Below are positions 42,328 through 50,981 of a stretch of DNA of 64,000 nucleotides, piece by piece. The stretch lies in NCBI GenBank assembly GCA_016765535.1, contig JAESPQ010000022.1, forward strand, positions 105,285 to 169,284, read 5' to 3'. Numbering within the stretch: position 1 is the first letter of the stretch; every line of letters starts with the position of its first letter. The position numbers and the translations under genes are program-made. This DNA comes from Alteromonadaceae bacterium. Its GTDB lineage: Bacteria > Pseudomonadota > Gammaproteobacteria > Enterobacterales > Alteromonadaceae. The notes under the pieces are model-generated. The model ran no database searches. It was not told the DNA's origin and was given only the letters and a program-made list of their open reading frames with translations.

Positions 42328-43494
42328 TTACATTGTGGGCGTAATGCCCTTGAGTTCAGCGATACGCTGCATTAAAAGAGCATAGTCGCCGTCGATGTCC
42401 ACGTCAAAGATACACGCCCGGAGGCTTCCGAGTGCGTCATCTTCTTCGGGCCAAAACTTACCGAGTAAATTAGGGCGGTGGTCCTCGTCGAATCGGAAGG
42501 GGGTAAAGTCTTGGATGTCGAGCGCGTCCCCTTCTTGGATGCCGTCATCTTGGTTGAGGGACAAGTCCGGGTCCGTGTGGTCTTGGTCCGGGTCTACTGC
42601 GGGTAATTCGTCGTCGGCTAGGGCCTGTGCATGTTTGATGCCAAAGACGAAACATTGATACGCCTCGACAATCTTCTCCATCTCTAGGTACATCTCGCCG
42701 CCGTTACCAGCGCGTTCTAAAAAGCGTTCGCGGTGCTTCGCTACGTTCTTGGCACCGAAGGGCATACAGAATACATAGATGGCGTCGTTAGCCATTAGCT
42801 CCATGAAGCCATCTTCTGCTAGTTCCGGCCAACTTGTGCCCCCGCGGAACACGTCTGCGTAGATAAATTCGCTAACCCAGCTACGGTCAATAATGACTAG
42901 GCCGCCAGCGTCCGCGATGATTACTGCTTCTGCAATTTGTTCCATGATTATAGTGTGCTGGACTTGTTCGGCTTCTTCGCTCCAAGTGCCGTGAATATAT
43001 TTCGCGCCGTAAGTGTCTACGAAGTGGTTGGCTAGCGTGGTCTTCCCGGTACAGTCTGGGCCTTCCAGAACGATGATACCCTTAAGGGGCATGATGTCCT
43101 GTTCTAAGTACTTAAAGGTGTCATGCTTCCCGGTGTATGAGTTGCTTAGGAACTTGGGCCACGAGTAGTCTTGTTGAAACCCTTGGTACGCGCTAACAGT
43201 GCCCGCAATACCTTGGAGGTTCATAAGGTGCCCGAGCTGGTTCGCTAGTGCCGCGGGTTCGCCACCGTCAGTGCGTAGGTCGGCATTGTGTAGCATATCT
43301 AATAAACTATCGTGACACGGTTCTTCGCTAAGGATAGGTCCCAAGTCGAAGACGCTATCGCTGTAGTTCAGCAGGGCTTTGTACATCTCTTCGATGACCC
43401 CGAGGTGTGCAGATTTGGATAGTGGACGGGGGAAGCTTGGTGCCACTTCGCCTTGATGCACTAACAACTTTTTCATTGCGTTAAATTCACTCAT
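42328..43494 (-). CDS. P-loop deoxynucleotide kinase with an extra N-terminal domain, 388 aa
   Basis: Residues about 138-285 are a kinase of the thymidylate/deoxynucleoside kinase type: Walker A EGPDCTGKTT (144-153), GLVIIDRSWVSEFIYAD (198-214) with the DR-S motif, then a lid-like MPFGAKNVAKHRERFLERAG. The first 130 residues form an unrecognised helical domain. The last 100 are acidic (DPDQDHTDPDLSLNQDDG). It could phosphorylate dNMPs or a modified nucleotide. It lies 11 bases upstream of the thymidylate-synthase-like gene and about 3 kb from the MazG-like gene. Confidence 0.75.
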   Translation of the reverse strand: MSEFNAMKKLLVHQGEVAPSFPRPLSKSAHLGVIEEMYKALLNYSDSVFDLGPILSEEPCHDSLLDMLHNADLRTDGGEPAALANQLGHLMNLQGIAGTVSAYQGFQQDYSWPKFLSNSYTGKHDTFKYLEQDIMPLKGIIVLEGPDCTGKTTLANHFVDTYGAKYIHGTWSEEAEQVQHTIIMEQIAEAVIIADAGGLVIIDRSWVSEFIYADVFRGGTSWPELAEDGFMELMANDAIYVFCMPFGAKNVAKHRERFLERAGNGGEMYLEMEKIVEAYQCFVFGIKHAQALADDELPAVDPDQDHTDPDLSLNQDDGIQEGDALDIQDFTPFRFDEDHRPNLLGKFWPEEDDALGSLRACIFDVDIDGDYALLMQRIAELKGITPTM

Positions 43495-43505
43495 TGGATT
43501 CTCGC

Positions 43506-43826
43506 TTAACGGTACTTAGGATTGTTTCGTTTGTGACGTGCTTTCGCTTTCGATGCGTCCTTACGACGTTTGGCCGTAGCCATCATGTACTCGCGTTTGT
43601 CTAAAGTCTTCTGACCGACGCCGGACTCCCCAACATACATCACCTTTCGCTCTTTGGAGATAAGACCGTCACGGAACAGCGCCGCGGCATAGTGCTTAAT
43701 GCGTTTAGACATATCGCGATGGTTACGGCCGAAGTTTTCTTTTAGTGCGTAGAGAATGTTCGCGTGACTGCTTCCGGCCTGTATCATACTTTCACAGACG
43801 TTCTTGATGGTAGGAGAGTTAGACAT
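43506..43826 (-). CDS. Small basic helical protein, possibly DNA-binding, 106 aa
   Basis: Helix-turn-helix-like content in residues 5-60 (NVCESMIQAGSSHANILYAL) and a strongly basic C-terminus (KRRKDASKAKARHKRNNPKY). No family recognised. First gene after a good promoter at 43859-43886, so it may regulate the unit that continues into the kinase genes. Confidence 0.6.
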   Translation of the reverse strand: MSNSPTIKNVCESMIQAGSSHANILYALKENFGRNHRDMSKRIKHYAAALFRDGLISKERKVMYVGESGVGQKTLDKREYMMATAKRRKDASKAKARHKRNNPKYR

Positions 43827-43858
43827 TTTTATTACCTCTAGGTATTGGGTTCTACTTA

Positions 43859-43886
43859 ACTATAGTCGGAAATGGCAGGACTGCAA
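43859..43886 (-). promoter_or_regulatory. Promoter for the 43826-41446 unit
   Basis: Minus strand TTGCAG (43881-43886), 16-bp spacer, TATAGT (43859-43864) then TAAG. Confidence 0.75.
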
Positions 43887-43908
43887 ACTTTATTTACAGC
43901 CCTGCGGT

Positions 43909-44175
43909 CTATGCCTTCTCTGGGTAGCAAGAACATGGCAGCGGTAACGACGCAGGGGCGTTATGGATACCACAGTCGCTAAAGTGTGCGCCTTCCTGCG
44001 TGAGGTGTACGTGTTCCACGGCTATCTCATGCGCTGATATGCCACGCGTGACACTCAGTGTTTCACATAGGCCCACGAGACAGTCATAGTCATCGGGGTT
44101 TAAGCTATCAGCACCTATGTTTAGCACCCGGGCTAGTACCTGTGCTTCTTCGGTCTTAGTTATATTTAATTTCAT
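43909..44175 (-). CDS. Hypothetical protein, 88 aa
   Basis: Not recognised. Helical first half (ITKTEEAQVLARVLNIGADS), His/Cys-rich end (HFSDCGIHNAP; PLPCSCYPEKA). Overlaps the end of the helicase gene by four bases. Confidence 0.6.
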   Translation of the reverse strand: MKLNITKTEEAQVLARVLNIGADSLNPDDYDCLVGLCETLSVTRGISAHEIAVEHVHLTQEGAHFSDCGIHNAPASLPLPCSCYPEKA

Positions 44176-45707
44176 CGTTTATTCCTCTTCTTGCGTTTCG
44201 CACGTTCTGCGGTGATTTTTCTCTTCAAGTGCTTGGATAGCAGTCTAAAGAAGTCTTGTTGTTTGCCGTCCTTAATCTGTAGGCTATGGTAGATTACCTC
44301 GTCAATGCTCCCGCGTATCATGAGGAAATGGTTACGCACAGTTTTGGTCGCACCCTGACGCCATAGACGCTTAATGAATTGGTCGAATATCTCCAAGTCA
44401 TATATGAGACTGAACCAACAAACGTCGCCGCCTGCACCTTGGAAGTTAAGGCCATGGGCTACCGACGCGGGCTGTGCTAAGAGGACCGGGATTTTCCCCG
44501 AGTTCCAATTCTTCTCGATTGATATTGCTTCACGGTCAGAGGTCTTAGAGTTGAGAATAACTATCTTGCGCTTCTTGGCTTTGAAGTACTTCTCTATCTC
44601 TATTAACTCGTGGTGATACCAGTAAGCGATGAACAACGGCTTGCCCTGTAGCTCCTCGATTAACTCGTCTAACGCGGCCATCTTCTCCTTGTGTAATTGG
44701 AAGTACGGGCGCTTACTTGACGAAGGGATGGCACCCATATCTTCAACGTCCCAATCTTCGTACAGATTACCGTTACAGATTTGGTGTAGCTTCTGGGCTA
44801 CCGACGCCGCTGTAGGGGGGTAAACATCTTTGCCTTTGATGGTGACAAAGTTCTCCTTCCGTAGCTTGTCGTAAATCTTTTGTACAGGCTTTGGCAGGTC
44901 AATCATTATCTTGTTTTCAATGAGCGGCGGTAACTTAAGGTTGTCCTCCGCAGATAGTCGGATAATGAAGGGGGCAATCTTCCTATTGATACGCTTCTCC
45001 GCACCCACTTGTAACTCGAATTGCTTAAACTGCGGGTTCCCGTATTGGCGGAAGTACTCGTAGCGGAAGTGTCCTATCTTCGTACCCAGCGAGCGACCTT
45101 CATCGACTATCTGCATTTGGCCGAACAACTGCATGTAGCCGTTAGGTATTGGCGTTCCCGTCAGGATGTAACGACGAGCGAACCGGGGCACTAATTTCTT
45201 CATCATCTTGAAGCGAGCCGACGCGTGGTTCTTGAACATAGTTGATTCGTCAACCGTCAGCATATCGAACGGCCATGAGGTCGTACGCTTGCCTTTCAAC
45301 TGTTCCATGAGCCATGGTAAGCCTGCGGGATTAATAACGTGTATGTCAGCGTCTAGGTTCCCCCAAAGGTCCTTATTATCGCCGTGCATAACGTTTACTT
45401 TCATGTGTTCGAAGTTAGACCATTTCTGTGTCTCTAACGGCCACACAAGATGACAAACTCGAATAGGGGCGATGACTAACATGCCCTTAACTTTGTCGTG
45501 CATCTTGAGCATCTTATAGAGCTGTAGAATTAAGGTGGTCTTGCCTAGCCCCGGGTCCAGAAAGTAACCGATATACTTCTGCATGAAACCCCGGGATATA
45601 CACATGCGTTGGTAGCTGTGGCCCTTCCATCTAGGTTTTACTTTTGCGATGCGCCGCGATTTCCGCTTTGAAAGTTTTAATCGCTTCTGCTTTATTGTCG
45701 ATAACAT
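44172..45707 (-). CDS. SNF2-type DNA helicase / translocase
   Basis: 511 residues of superfamily 2. Motif I DPGLGKTT (51-58), motif II VDES (152-155), motif III LTGTPIPNG (182-190), motif V LLAQPASVAHGLNFQ (409-423), motif VI QFIKRLWRQGATK (443-455). Both RecA-like lobes are complete; there is a very basic C-terminus (KRKITAERAKRKKRNKR). Phage proteins of this kind stand in replication modules beside VRR-NUC nucleases and probably remodel or unwind DNA. The start at 45707 lies 77 bases inside the nuclease gene and lacks a strong ribosome site, so coupling by re-initiation is likely. Confidence 0.9.
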   Translation of the reverse strand: MLSTIKQKRLKLSKRKSRRIAKVKPRWKGHSYQRMCISRGFMQKYIGYFLDPGLGKTTLILQLYKMLKMHDKVKGMLVIAPIRVCHLVWPLETQKWSNFEHMKVNVMHGDNKDLWGNLDADIHVINPAGLPWLMEQLKGKRTTSWPFDMLTVDESTMFKNHASARFKMMKKLVPRFARRYILTGTPIPNGYMQLFGQMQIVDEGRSLGTKIGHFRYEYFRQYGNPQFKQFELQVGAEKRINRKIAPFIIRLSAEDNLKLPPLIENKIMIDLPKPVQKIYDKLRKENFVTIKGKDVYPPTAASVAQKLHQICNGNLYEDWDVEDMGAIPSSSKRPYFQLHKEKMAALDELIEELQGKPLFIAYWYHHELIEIEKYFKAKKRKIVILNSKTSDREAISIEKNWNSGKIPVLLAQPASVAHGLNFQGAGGDVCWFSLIYDLEIFDQFIKRLWRQGATKTVRNHFLMIRGSIDEVIYHSLQIKDGKQQDFFRLLSKHLKRKITAERAKRKKRNKR

Positions 45708-45936
45708 ATACGTTAAACCCCAATTTCCTTAACTTGCGATGCCAATATAATTGGTGCGGCTTGGCCTTTTCCCCGAGGCGTTTCAGCTCCACGTAAAAGA
45801 TTAGTCCGCCCCGGCCTACTACGGTCCTGTCTGGGAAGCCTGACCGGGATACGGCCACGAGTTTAATTGATAGTAAATTAAGTTTCGCAGCCTCCCGGTT
45901 GAAGGTTTTCTCTAAGGACGATTCCAGCTTACTCAA
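45631..45936 (-). CDS. VRR-NUC domain nuclease
   Basis: 101 residues, a complete stand-alone VRR-NUC (PD-(D/E)xK) domain: SGFPDRTVV with D36, YVELKRL with E50 and K52, and Q62 in KPHQLYWHRKLR. The family cleaves branched DNA structures; in phages it may process recombination or replication forks. It overlaps the helicase gene, a common pairing, and starts inside the previous gene's stop region. Confidence 0.88.
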   Translation of the reverse strand: MSKLESSLEKTFNREAAKLNLLSIKLVAVSRSGFPDRTVVGRGGLIFYVELKRLGEKAKPHQLYWHRKLRKLGFNVYVIDNKAEAIKTFKAEIAAHRKSKT

Positions 45937-46150
45937 CTACGGCTACCTCGAAGATTAGCTCTACGTCCACGATAACGCCGCATGAAGCAACGTGTAGCGG
46001 CAGCAGGGCTAGTAACGCTTTCTTGCTCCCGTCACAGTTGGGCTTGTACTGTATACCCGGGGGTAGCTTGTCCACATGCACTTTTAACGCACTTTTGATA
46101 AGCATCCGGTTATAGTACTGAGTTATTAAAAAACACATATAGTCTGACAT
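45929..46150 (-). CDS. Hypothetical protein, 73 aa
   Basis: Not recognised. MSDYMCFLITQYYNRMLIKS then a beta-rich C-terminal part (GVIVDVELIFEVAVVE). Overlaps the nuclease gene by eight bases. Confidence 0.55.
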   Translation of the reverse strand: MSDYMCFLITQYYNRMLIKSALKVHVDKLPPGIQYKPNCDGSKKALLALLPLHVASCGVIVDVELIFEVAVVE

Positions 46151-46159
46151 AAGTTACCC

Positions 46160-46531
46160 CTAGTAATTCTTGCCGCCTTCTTTAGCGCGGTTCGCAGGCT
46201 TATGGTCCGCTCGGGAGTCATTAAAGACCAGTTTCTCAGCCATTGCGCCGCCGAGGTCCATGCCCATAGCACCCGCTAAATCGAAGATGCGTATAACCGC
46301 GTCAGCCAATTCAACTTCAACCATTTTACGGTGTGGGAGTTTATCATCCATTTGGTCCTTGCGGTCCCCTTCTAGGGCTTCGCTCACTTCGGAATGGATT
46401 AACGCTAACTTTGCTGGGATGACGAACGGTGCGAAGACGTCTACACCTTGCCACCACCCGTTATCAACTTGGGCTTGGTGGCAGATATCAACTAGGTCAT
46501 TTACATCGCGTTTCATTTCACTATCACTCAT
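46160..46531 (-). CDS. MazG-like nucleotide pyrophosphohydrolase
   Basis: 123 residues with the all-alpha NTP pyrophosphatase signature: LALIHSEVSEALEGDRKDQM (about 37-56, the ExxE pair) and MVEVELADAVIRIFDLAGAM (about 70-89, the ExxD pair). Phage MazG-like enzymes hydrolyse nucleoside triphosphates or alarmones. Next to the polymerase it may clean up or redirect nucleotide pools. Confidence 0.85.
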   Translation of the reverse strand: MSDSEMKRDVNDLVDICHQAQVDNGWWQGVDVFAPFVIPAKLALIHSEVSEALEGDRKDQMDDKLPHRKMVEVELADAVIRIFDLAGAMGMDLGGAMAEKLVFNDSRADHKPANRAKEGGKNY

Positions 46532-46562
46532 TTTGATTACCCTCTACGTTATAAGAAATTTA

Positions 46563-46590
46563 AGTATAGACTACTATTTACGATACCGCT
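46563..46590 (-). promoter_or_regulatory. Possible promoter before the MazG-like gene
   Basis: Good -10 TATACT (46563-46568) followed by TTAAATT, but the -35 position (AGCGGT) is weak. Confidence 0.4.
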
Positions 46591-48571
46591 TGCCCTCCCA
46601 ACCTTCGGCCTCAATCGGACAACCTTTAGCCCACTTCGGAGAGACACACATTAGGTCTTCATATTCCTTAACAGACCCCTCGCCTATCTTGGCTAGACTG
46701 ACCCCTTCATCGTGTACAGTGAACAGGGTTTTATACACACCGCTAGCTTCACAGTTCATAAGCCCTACGGCCATGTAGTCACGGGCTGCGGCTTGTGTGA
46801 AGTTCTCCGTCAGTTTCCCGCCCCAAGTGTCCAGCTCACGCCACTTATTTGTATATGAGCAATGACCATCATAGAAGAGTTTCGGCTGTGGCCCGAATCG
46901 TGTCTTAACTGTACGCACACGGGCGAATGGATAGCATAGCTCTCTACCACTAGGCAGACGGCAATATAAGTGCTTACCGCGCTTCTGGTACGATATTTTC
47001 TTGTAGGTGAACCGCTTCATGGGAACAAGCACAGCCCTGATAGCCGCTTTCTCTACTTTCTCCCACAGGATAGGCACCATTTTGTAACGTTCTTTGTAGC
47101 CTTCAATCGCCTTCTTGCCCAGCGCCGGACTAACTACAATCCCGCCTTGGTCCCAACACGAGGTAACGAACTTACGTGGGCCCATGCCGAAGCCTGCACC
47201 GAGCACCGTAGATTTACCGATGTCACGTTCGAAAGAACCTTTTTTAATCATCTCCTTCTTAACACCATAAATCTGTGCGGCCATACCTTCATACACTTTA
47301 CCGTCGCCGCCAAAATCTTCTAAGCCTACCGGGTCATCTGCTAACCAGAAAATGAACCGTGCTTCAATTTGAGAGTAATCGGCAGATACGAATTTATACC
47401 CCTTGGGGGCACAGATAGCACCACGTAAACACCCGGCCAATACTTCCATTGGGTCGCCGTACTTCTTAAGCAATTTTAGCTTACGCTTCTTAACGACTTT
47501 GATTACTTCTTCCCAGTTCAAATGGTACACAGTTTTACCCGGTTTAGGGAAGTTTTGAATCTGAACACCACGCCCGCCCCAACGTCCCGTACGGGCAATG
47601 TGATACTTGAGGAAGCCATGTAGCCAACCATTGTTATCAACGCCATCGGCCATGCGTACATACTTAGCCGTTGAAGCCTTCGCGGCCTGTGTGCGTAGCT
47701 GTAGAATGGTCCGGCATTTCTTAGGGATGGTCTTCATTGAATCGCCTAGCCACTCCGCGATAACATCCTTCTGCATGTTCGGTATGTCACAGCCATTAGC
47801 GTTTAGCCAATCCTTCACCTTAGCGGTTTGCGTTAGGAACTCGAAGCCACAGTCGGGCCCTGCGAGGCGTTTAGCTTTCTTGTTGGCGTATACTTGGAAT
47901 TGGCCTACCAACTCAAGCGCCGCGCTCACGAGGTCACGGTCAATCGGCAGCCCTAAAACGTTCATCCGCTCGGTCATGAGAAAAACTTCGTGCTCGAAGG
48001 GTGATAGCAGTTCGGACTTGTCCGCGATAGCCATTTGTGTCGCCACATCGTCATCACAATAGTCGATAAACTTCTGGAACTTCTCGGGGTGGTCATGTGG
48101 ACAGCGGAAGCCTTTGCCGTTCGCTTGGGGTTTACTAAACCAGTTAATTAAGATCATACCGCCCGGGTCTTTAGTTACCTTGGCTTTAATCGCCGCTCCG
48201 GCTTTCTCTAACGACGCAGGAAACGCCATAGCGCATGACATAGCCATGGTGTCATAAAACTGTTCTACGGGCACCTCGGGCCACCCAAATTGACGGGTCG
48301 CAACTAAGTTGGTCATCCAGTACTCGAACTCGCTATTGTGAGCACGGATAATCCACCCACACTTGATTAGCGCGAGTAGTACGTGGGGTGCTGATGCTTT
48401 GCTGGTAAAAGGATTCCAGTTATAAACGGTGCGGCCATTGTACGAGAAGCTAACCATCATTATCTCAGTGCTCGGATGCTCTGCGTATTTCATGGCACCG
48501 ACCTTCGTGATGTCCGCTTCTGACCTCGCCTCGTAATCTATATCTAGGAAATGTTTGGGTGTTTCTATCAT
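46574..48571 (-). CDS. DNA polymerase, family A, with 3'-5' exonuclease
   Basis: 665 residues. The N-terminal exonuclease has D12 and E14 (DIDYEARSEAD), HNSEFEYW (78-85) and YCDDDV (171-176). The polymerase has TGRWGGRGVQIQNFP (328-342), motif A VSADYSQIEAR (395-405), motif B around R449 to G462 (RDIGKSTVLGAGFG) and motif C TVHDEG (618-623). The residue matching E. coli Pol I Phe762 is Leu457. It would copy the phage genome together with the primase-helicase and single-strand binding protein encoded upstream. Confidence 0.95.
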   Translation of the reverse strand: MIETPKHFLDIDYEARSEADITKVGAMKYAEHPSTEIMMVSFSYNGRTVYNWNPFTSKASAPHVLLALIKCGWIIRAHNSEFEYWMTNLVATRQFGWPEVPVEQFYDTMAMSCAMAFPASLEKAGAAIKAKVTKDPGGMILINWFSKPQANGKGFRCPHDHPEKFQKFIDYCDDDVATQMAIADKSELLSPFEHEVFLMTERMNVLGLPIDRDLVSAALELVGQFQVYANKKAKRLAGPDCGFEFLTQTAKVKDWLNANGCDIPNMQKDVIAEWLGDSMKTIPKKCRTILQLRTQAAKASTAKYVRMADGVDNNGWLHGFLKYHIARTGRWGGRGVQIQNFPKPGKTVYHLNWEEVIKVVKKRKLKLLKKYGDPMEVLAGCLRGAICAPKGYKFVSADYSQIEARFIFWLADDPVGLEDFGGDGKVYEGMAAQIYGVKKEMIKKGSFERDIGKSTVLGAGFGMGPRKFVTSCWDQGGIVVSPALGKKAIEGYKERYKMVPILWEKVEKAAIRAVLVPMKRFTYKKISYQKRGKHLYCRLPSGRELCYPFARVRTVKTRFGPQPKLFYDGHCSYTNKWRELDTWGGKLTENFTQAAARDYMAVGLMNCEASGVYKTLFTVHDEGVSLAKIGEGSVKEYEDLMCVSPKWAKGCPIEAEGWEGKRYRK

Positions 48572-48592
48572 AAGATTCTCACGATATTTAGT

Positions 48593-48622
48593 GAAAAAAA
48601 AAGCACCCCATGTGGAGTGCTT
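48593..48622 (-). terminator. Terminator after the single-strand binding protein gene
   Basis: Minus strand GCACTCC-ACAT-GGGGTGC followed by nine T. Confidence 0.9.
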
Positions 48623-48642
48623 GGGTTCAGCTTACTTGAGTG

Positions 48643-49410
48643 TTAGCCGATTAGTTTGTTTAACGCTTTCGCTACGTCATCGTACTCGTCTTCGTCGAGT
48701 TCTTTGATTGCTTCAACATCGAATTTGGCTAAAACTTTCTTAGCTTTTTTCTTGCTTGTTTCCGCTACCGCTTCTTTGTAAAGCGACTGTAACTCTTTTT
48801 TCGTGATGCCGTCATCATCATCGTCATCATCGTCATCATCATCGCTATCTGTAGCATAGTCACCGAAGTCACTTTCCGCAGAGGCCGAACCATCAAGACG
48901 TTCACCCGTTTTCTGGAACATAAGGTTATTCAATTCAGCACGAACACCTTTAGATTCATTGTCGAAGCCTTTCATCGTAACGGAGAACAGGAAGTAGTTA
49001 CCTGACACCATCATTTCTTCGAGTTCTTCGGGGTCAATCACACGTTGGCCGGACTTGTCCACGAGCTGTGGAACTTTATAACATGAGGTTGATAACATCC
49101 ACATGCCTTTAGCTTCTTCGCCTACAGTGTAATCTTCGTCTTCAAACATTTCAGTACCACAACGAAGTGGGCTTAAATATTTGCCGCCTAACTTGAACTT
49201 GTCACCGAACTTTTTCTTGCCCGCAGCAAGGATGGCATCGTTAACTTTCTTGGTCATCTTTTTATCTGACTTCGGAAAGAGAATTGCACATTTACCTTTT
49301 GCTGAACCTTCGCCGTCTTCTGGTTCTTTTAGAACACGACAGAACATGAATGTAGAACGACCGGGGTTTTTGTTAGTACCGACGATTACTTTAGCGTTAT
49401 TTTGAGCCAT
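48643..49410 (-). CDS. Single-strand DNA-binding protein (DUF2815-like) with acidic tract and extra C-terminal domain
   Basis: 255 residues. Residues 1-185 match the DUF2815 phage SSB pattern: CAILFPKSDKKM (41-52), KYLSPLRCGTEMF (77-89), SGNYFLFSVTMKGFDNESKG (136-155), GVRAELNNLMFQKTGERLDG. An unbroken run of 11 Asp follows (190-200), then a 55-residue helical domain (GITKKELQSLYKEAVAETSK to the end). A related domain occurs twice in the poly-aspartate protein at 51646-52428. Acidic SSB tails usually recruit replication proteins. Confidence 0.85.
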   Translation of the reverse strand: MAQNNAKVIVGTNKNPGRSTFMFCRVLKEPEDGEGSAKGKCAILFPKSDKKMTKKVNDAILAAGKKKFGDKFKLGGKYLSPLRCGTEMFEDEDYTVGEEAKGMWMLSTSCYKVPQLVDKSGQRVIDPEELEEMMVSGNYFLFSVTMKGFDNESKGVRAELNNLMFQKTGERLDGSASAESDFGDYATDSDDDDDDDDDDDGITKKELQSLYKEAVAETSKKKAKKVLAKFDVEAIKELDEDEYDDVAKALNKLIG

Positions 49411-49523
49411 AATTTTCTATTACCTTTTATCTATTGAGTTGTAGTCTAGGAGACTGTTAGTTCTTAAAGGCTTTGGGGGCGTTTACTTCCCGGGTGATGC
49501 CTGACCCTCTTGCTTACCCAACT

Positions 49524-49551
49524 AACTATAGACTAGTTAGCGGGTATTGCA
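49524..49551 (-). promoter_or_regulatory. Promoter for the single-strand binding protein gene
   Basis: Minus strand TTGCAA (49546-49551), 16-bp spacer, TATAGT (49524-49529). A leader of about 110 bases follows with no clear small gene. Confidence 0.75.
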
Positions 49552-49555
49552 ATTT

Positions 49556-50803
49556 TTATTTTTCGATGAATTCCGCGAACTCGTCAGCGGCAGTGTCACA
49601 GCGGTACATAACGTAGCCATTCTGTGTGCGTGTGGTGGCCTGCTTCATGAATTTGGCTACTTCGTCCTTGTTCCAGCCTTTAAGCGCGTTAACGTACGCC
49701 TCAAGCTCTGTAACCGTCATGATGCGTTCTTCCTTGGCGATGGTTACTTCTTCCGGGCCGATGCCTTTCTTCTGTAGCAGTGGGGTGATTACCGCCATGG
49801 AAACAAGCTTGCGATTGCCCCACTTAGGCGTAACAGTCCAGCCATCAAGAGCCCCGCGGTCTTCTGCCATGAGCCCTAAAGCATGTGCCTTGGCGTCTTG
49901 GTAGAACTTAATTACGCGGTCCCCGTCATCTACGATATGTTGTAGCTGTTCCCGTGACAATTGGTGCATCTCAGGTAGCGTGTTAATCGTAGTCGTTGGG
50001 ATGATGTTAGCCATAACCTTACTGAGCATTTTAGGCTTGTTCTTTAAGTACGCTTCGCAATGCGGTTTAGCCTCACACCAAAAGCATTGGTCCTTGCCCG
50101 GGACTAGTTTGCCCTTCTTCGACACAACCTTTTTAAGTGCAGGTACAAGCGTTTTTTGTTCCCACTTCAACAGGGCTTTAACCGAGACAGTTTGCGAACG
50201 GATTGCGCCGTCTACATGGTTGTCGTTTGGCTGGACCACCGTGACTTTAATCTTCTTGAACTTATACTTTTTATGGAAGCGGTAGAACGCCCCGAGAGCA
50301 TAGATTCTAAGCTGTGAGTTATCGTTCACATCAACGGACATACGGCCATTTTTGTAATCAATAATGTGGAGGGTTCCGCCAAATTCAATAATAGTTATAT
50401 CGGCAGTCCCGCCCATTGGAGCGTTATAGATTTTGGTCAGGTCGTACTTGCGTTCGGGGAACATCTTGACCTTCTTCCCGTTGGCCTTTTTCTTGGTGCG
50501 CTTGTACTCTTCCTTCACGTACTTGATACAGATTCGGGCACAGGCTAATTCATGCTTAGAGATAAGCACTTCGTCCTTCATGCCGTCCTCTAGAATCATA
50601 TCACCTAGAAACGATTTTAGTTTACGCTTTTTAAGCAGCACTTGCTCGACCACGAAATGGACCGCGGTGCCGAGTTGTGATGCTGCGTTATACGTGCGCT
50701 GGGGTATCATCTTGGAGGCTTTCAAGTGCTCTATCAGTTCCACAGAACCGAAACACTTTAGCCAACGAGACGAGCCCGAGGCGGATATACGATGGTGCCC
50801 CAT
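49556..50803 (-). CDS. PD-(D/E)xK nuclease, DUF2800/RecB-Cas4-like with iron-sulphur cysteines
   Basis: 415 residues. Nuclease residues: D135 in GGTADITII and D149-Y-K151 in LHIIDYKNGR, Q164 downstream. Four cysteines in Cas4/AddB-like places: C17 (RWLKCFGS) and C240, C243, C249 (QCFWCEAKPHC), fitting a 4Fe-4S cluster. The C-terminal 150 residues are helical and basic. DUF2800 proteins accompany DUF2815 SSBs and family A polymerases in phage replication modules, probably as exonucleases for recombination (family knowledge). Followed directly by the SSB promoter. Confidence 0.85.
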   Translation of the reverse strand: MGHHRISASGSSRWLKCFGSVELIEHLKASKMIPQRTYNAASQLGTAVHFVVEQVLLKKRKLKSFLGDMILEDGMKDEVLISKHELACARICIKYVKEEYKRTKKKANGKKVKMFPERKYDLTKIYNAPMGGTADITIIEFGGTLHIIDYKNGRMSVDVNDNSQLRIYALGAFYRFHKKYKFKKIKVTVVQPNDNHVDGAIRSQTVSVKALLKWEQKTLVPALKKVVSKKGKLVPGKDQCFWCEAKPHCEAYLKNKPKMLSKVMANIIPTTTINTLPEMHQLSREQLQHIVDDGDRVIKFYQDAKAHALGLMAEDRGALDGWTVTPKWGNRKLVSMAVITPLLQKKGIGPEEVTIAKEERIMTVTELEAYVNALKGWNKDEVAKFMKQATTRTQNGYVMYRCDTAADEFAEFIEK

Positions 50804-50809
50804 TAGCTA

Positions 50810-50971
50810 TTACTCCGGGTAGTCTTCAACCATGAATGAATTTTCTTCGAGTACAGCTTCGAGGTGCTGGATGTTAACTTTTGCATACGGTTCATGCTTC
50901 TCTGTACTCTTCGCCATGTGCTGTAGTACGAAAGCGCAATCGTTGTATTGTTGTTGTGTTGGCTGTGCCAT
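50810..50971 (-). CDS. Small hypothetical protein, 53 aa
   Basis: Not recognised. MAQPTQQQYNDCAFVLQHMA, helical and acidic at the end. AGGGG lies upstream of 50971. Six bases before the nuclease gene. Confidence 0.55.
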   Translation of the reverse strand: MAQPTQQQYNDCAFVLQHMAKSTEKHEPYAKVNIQHLEAVLEENSFMVEDYPE

Positions 50972-50981
50972 GTGCTGCCCC

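Noticed and set aside
46574-48571. Inverted or broken polymerase gene
   Set aside because: All exonuclease and polymerase motifs are present in one frame.
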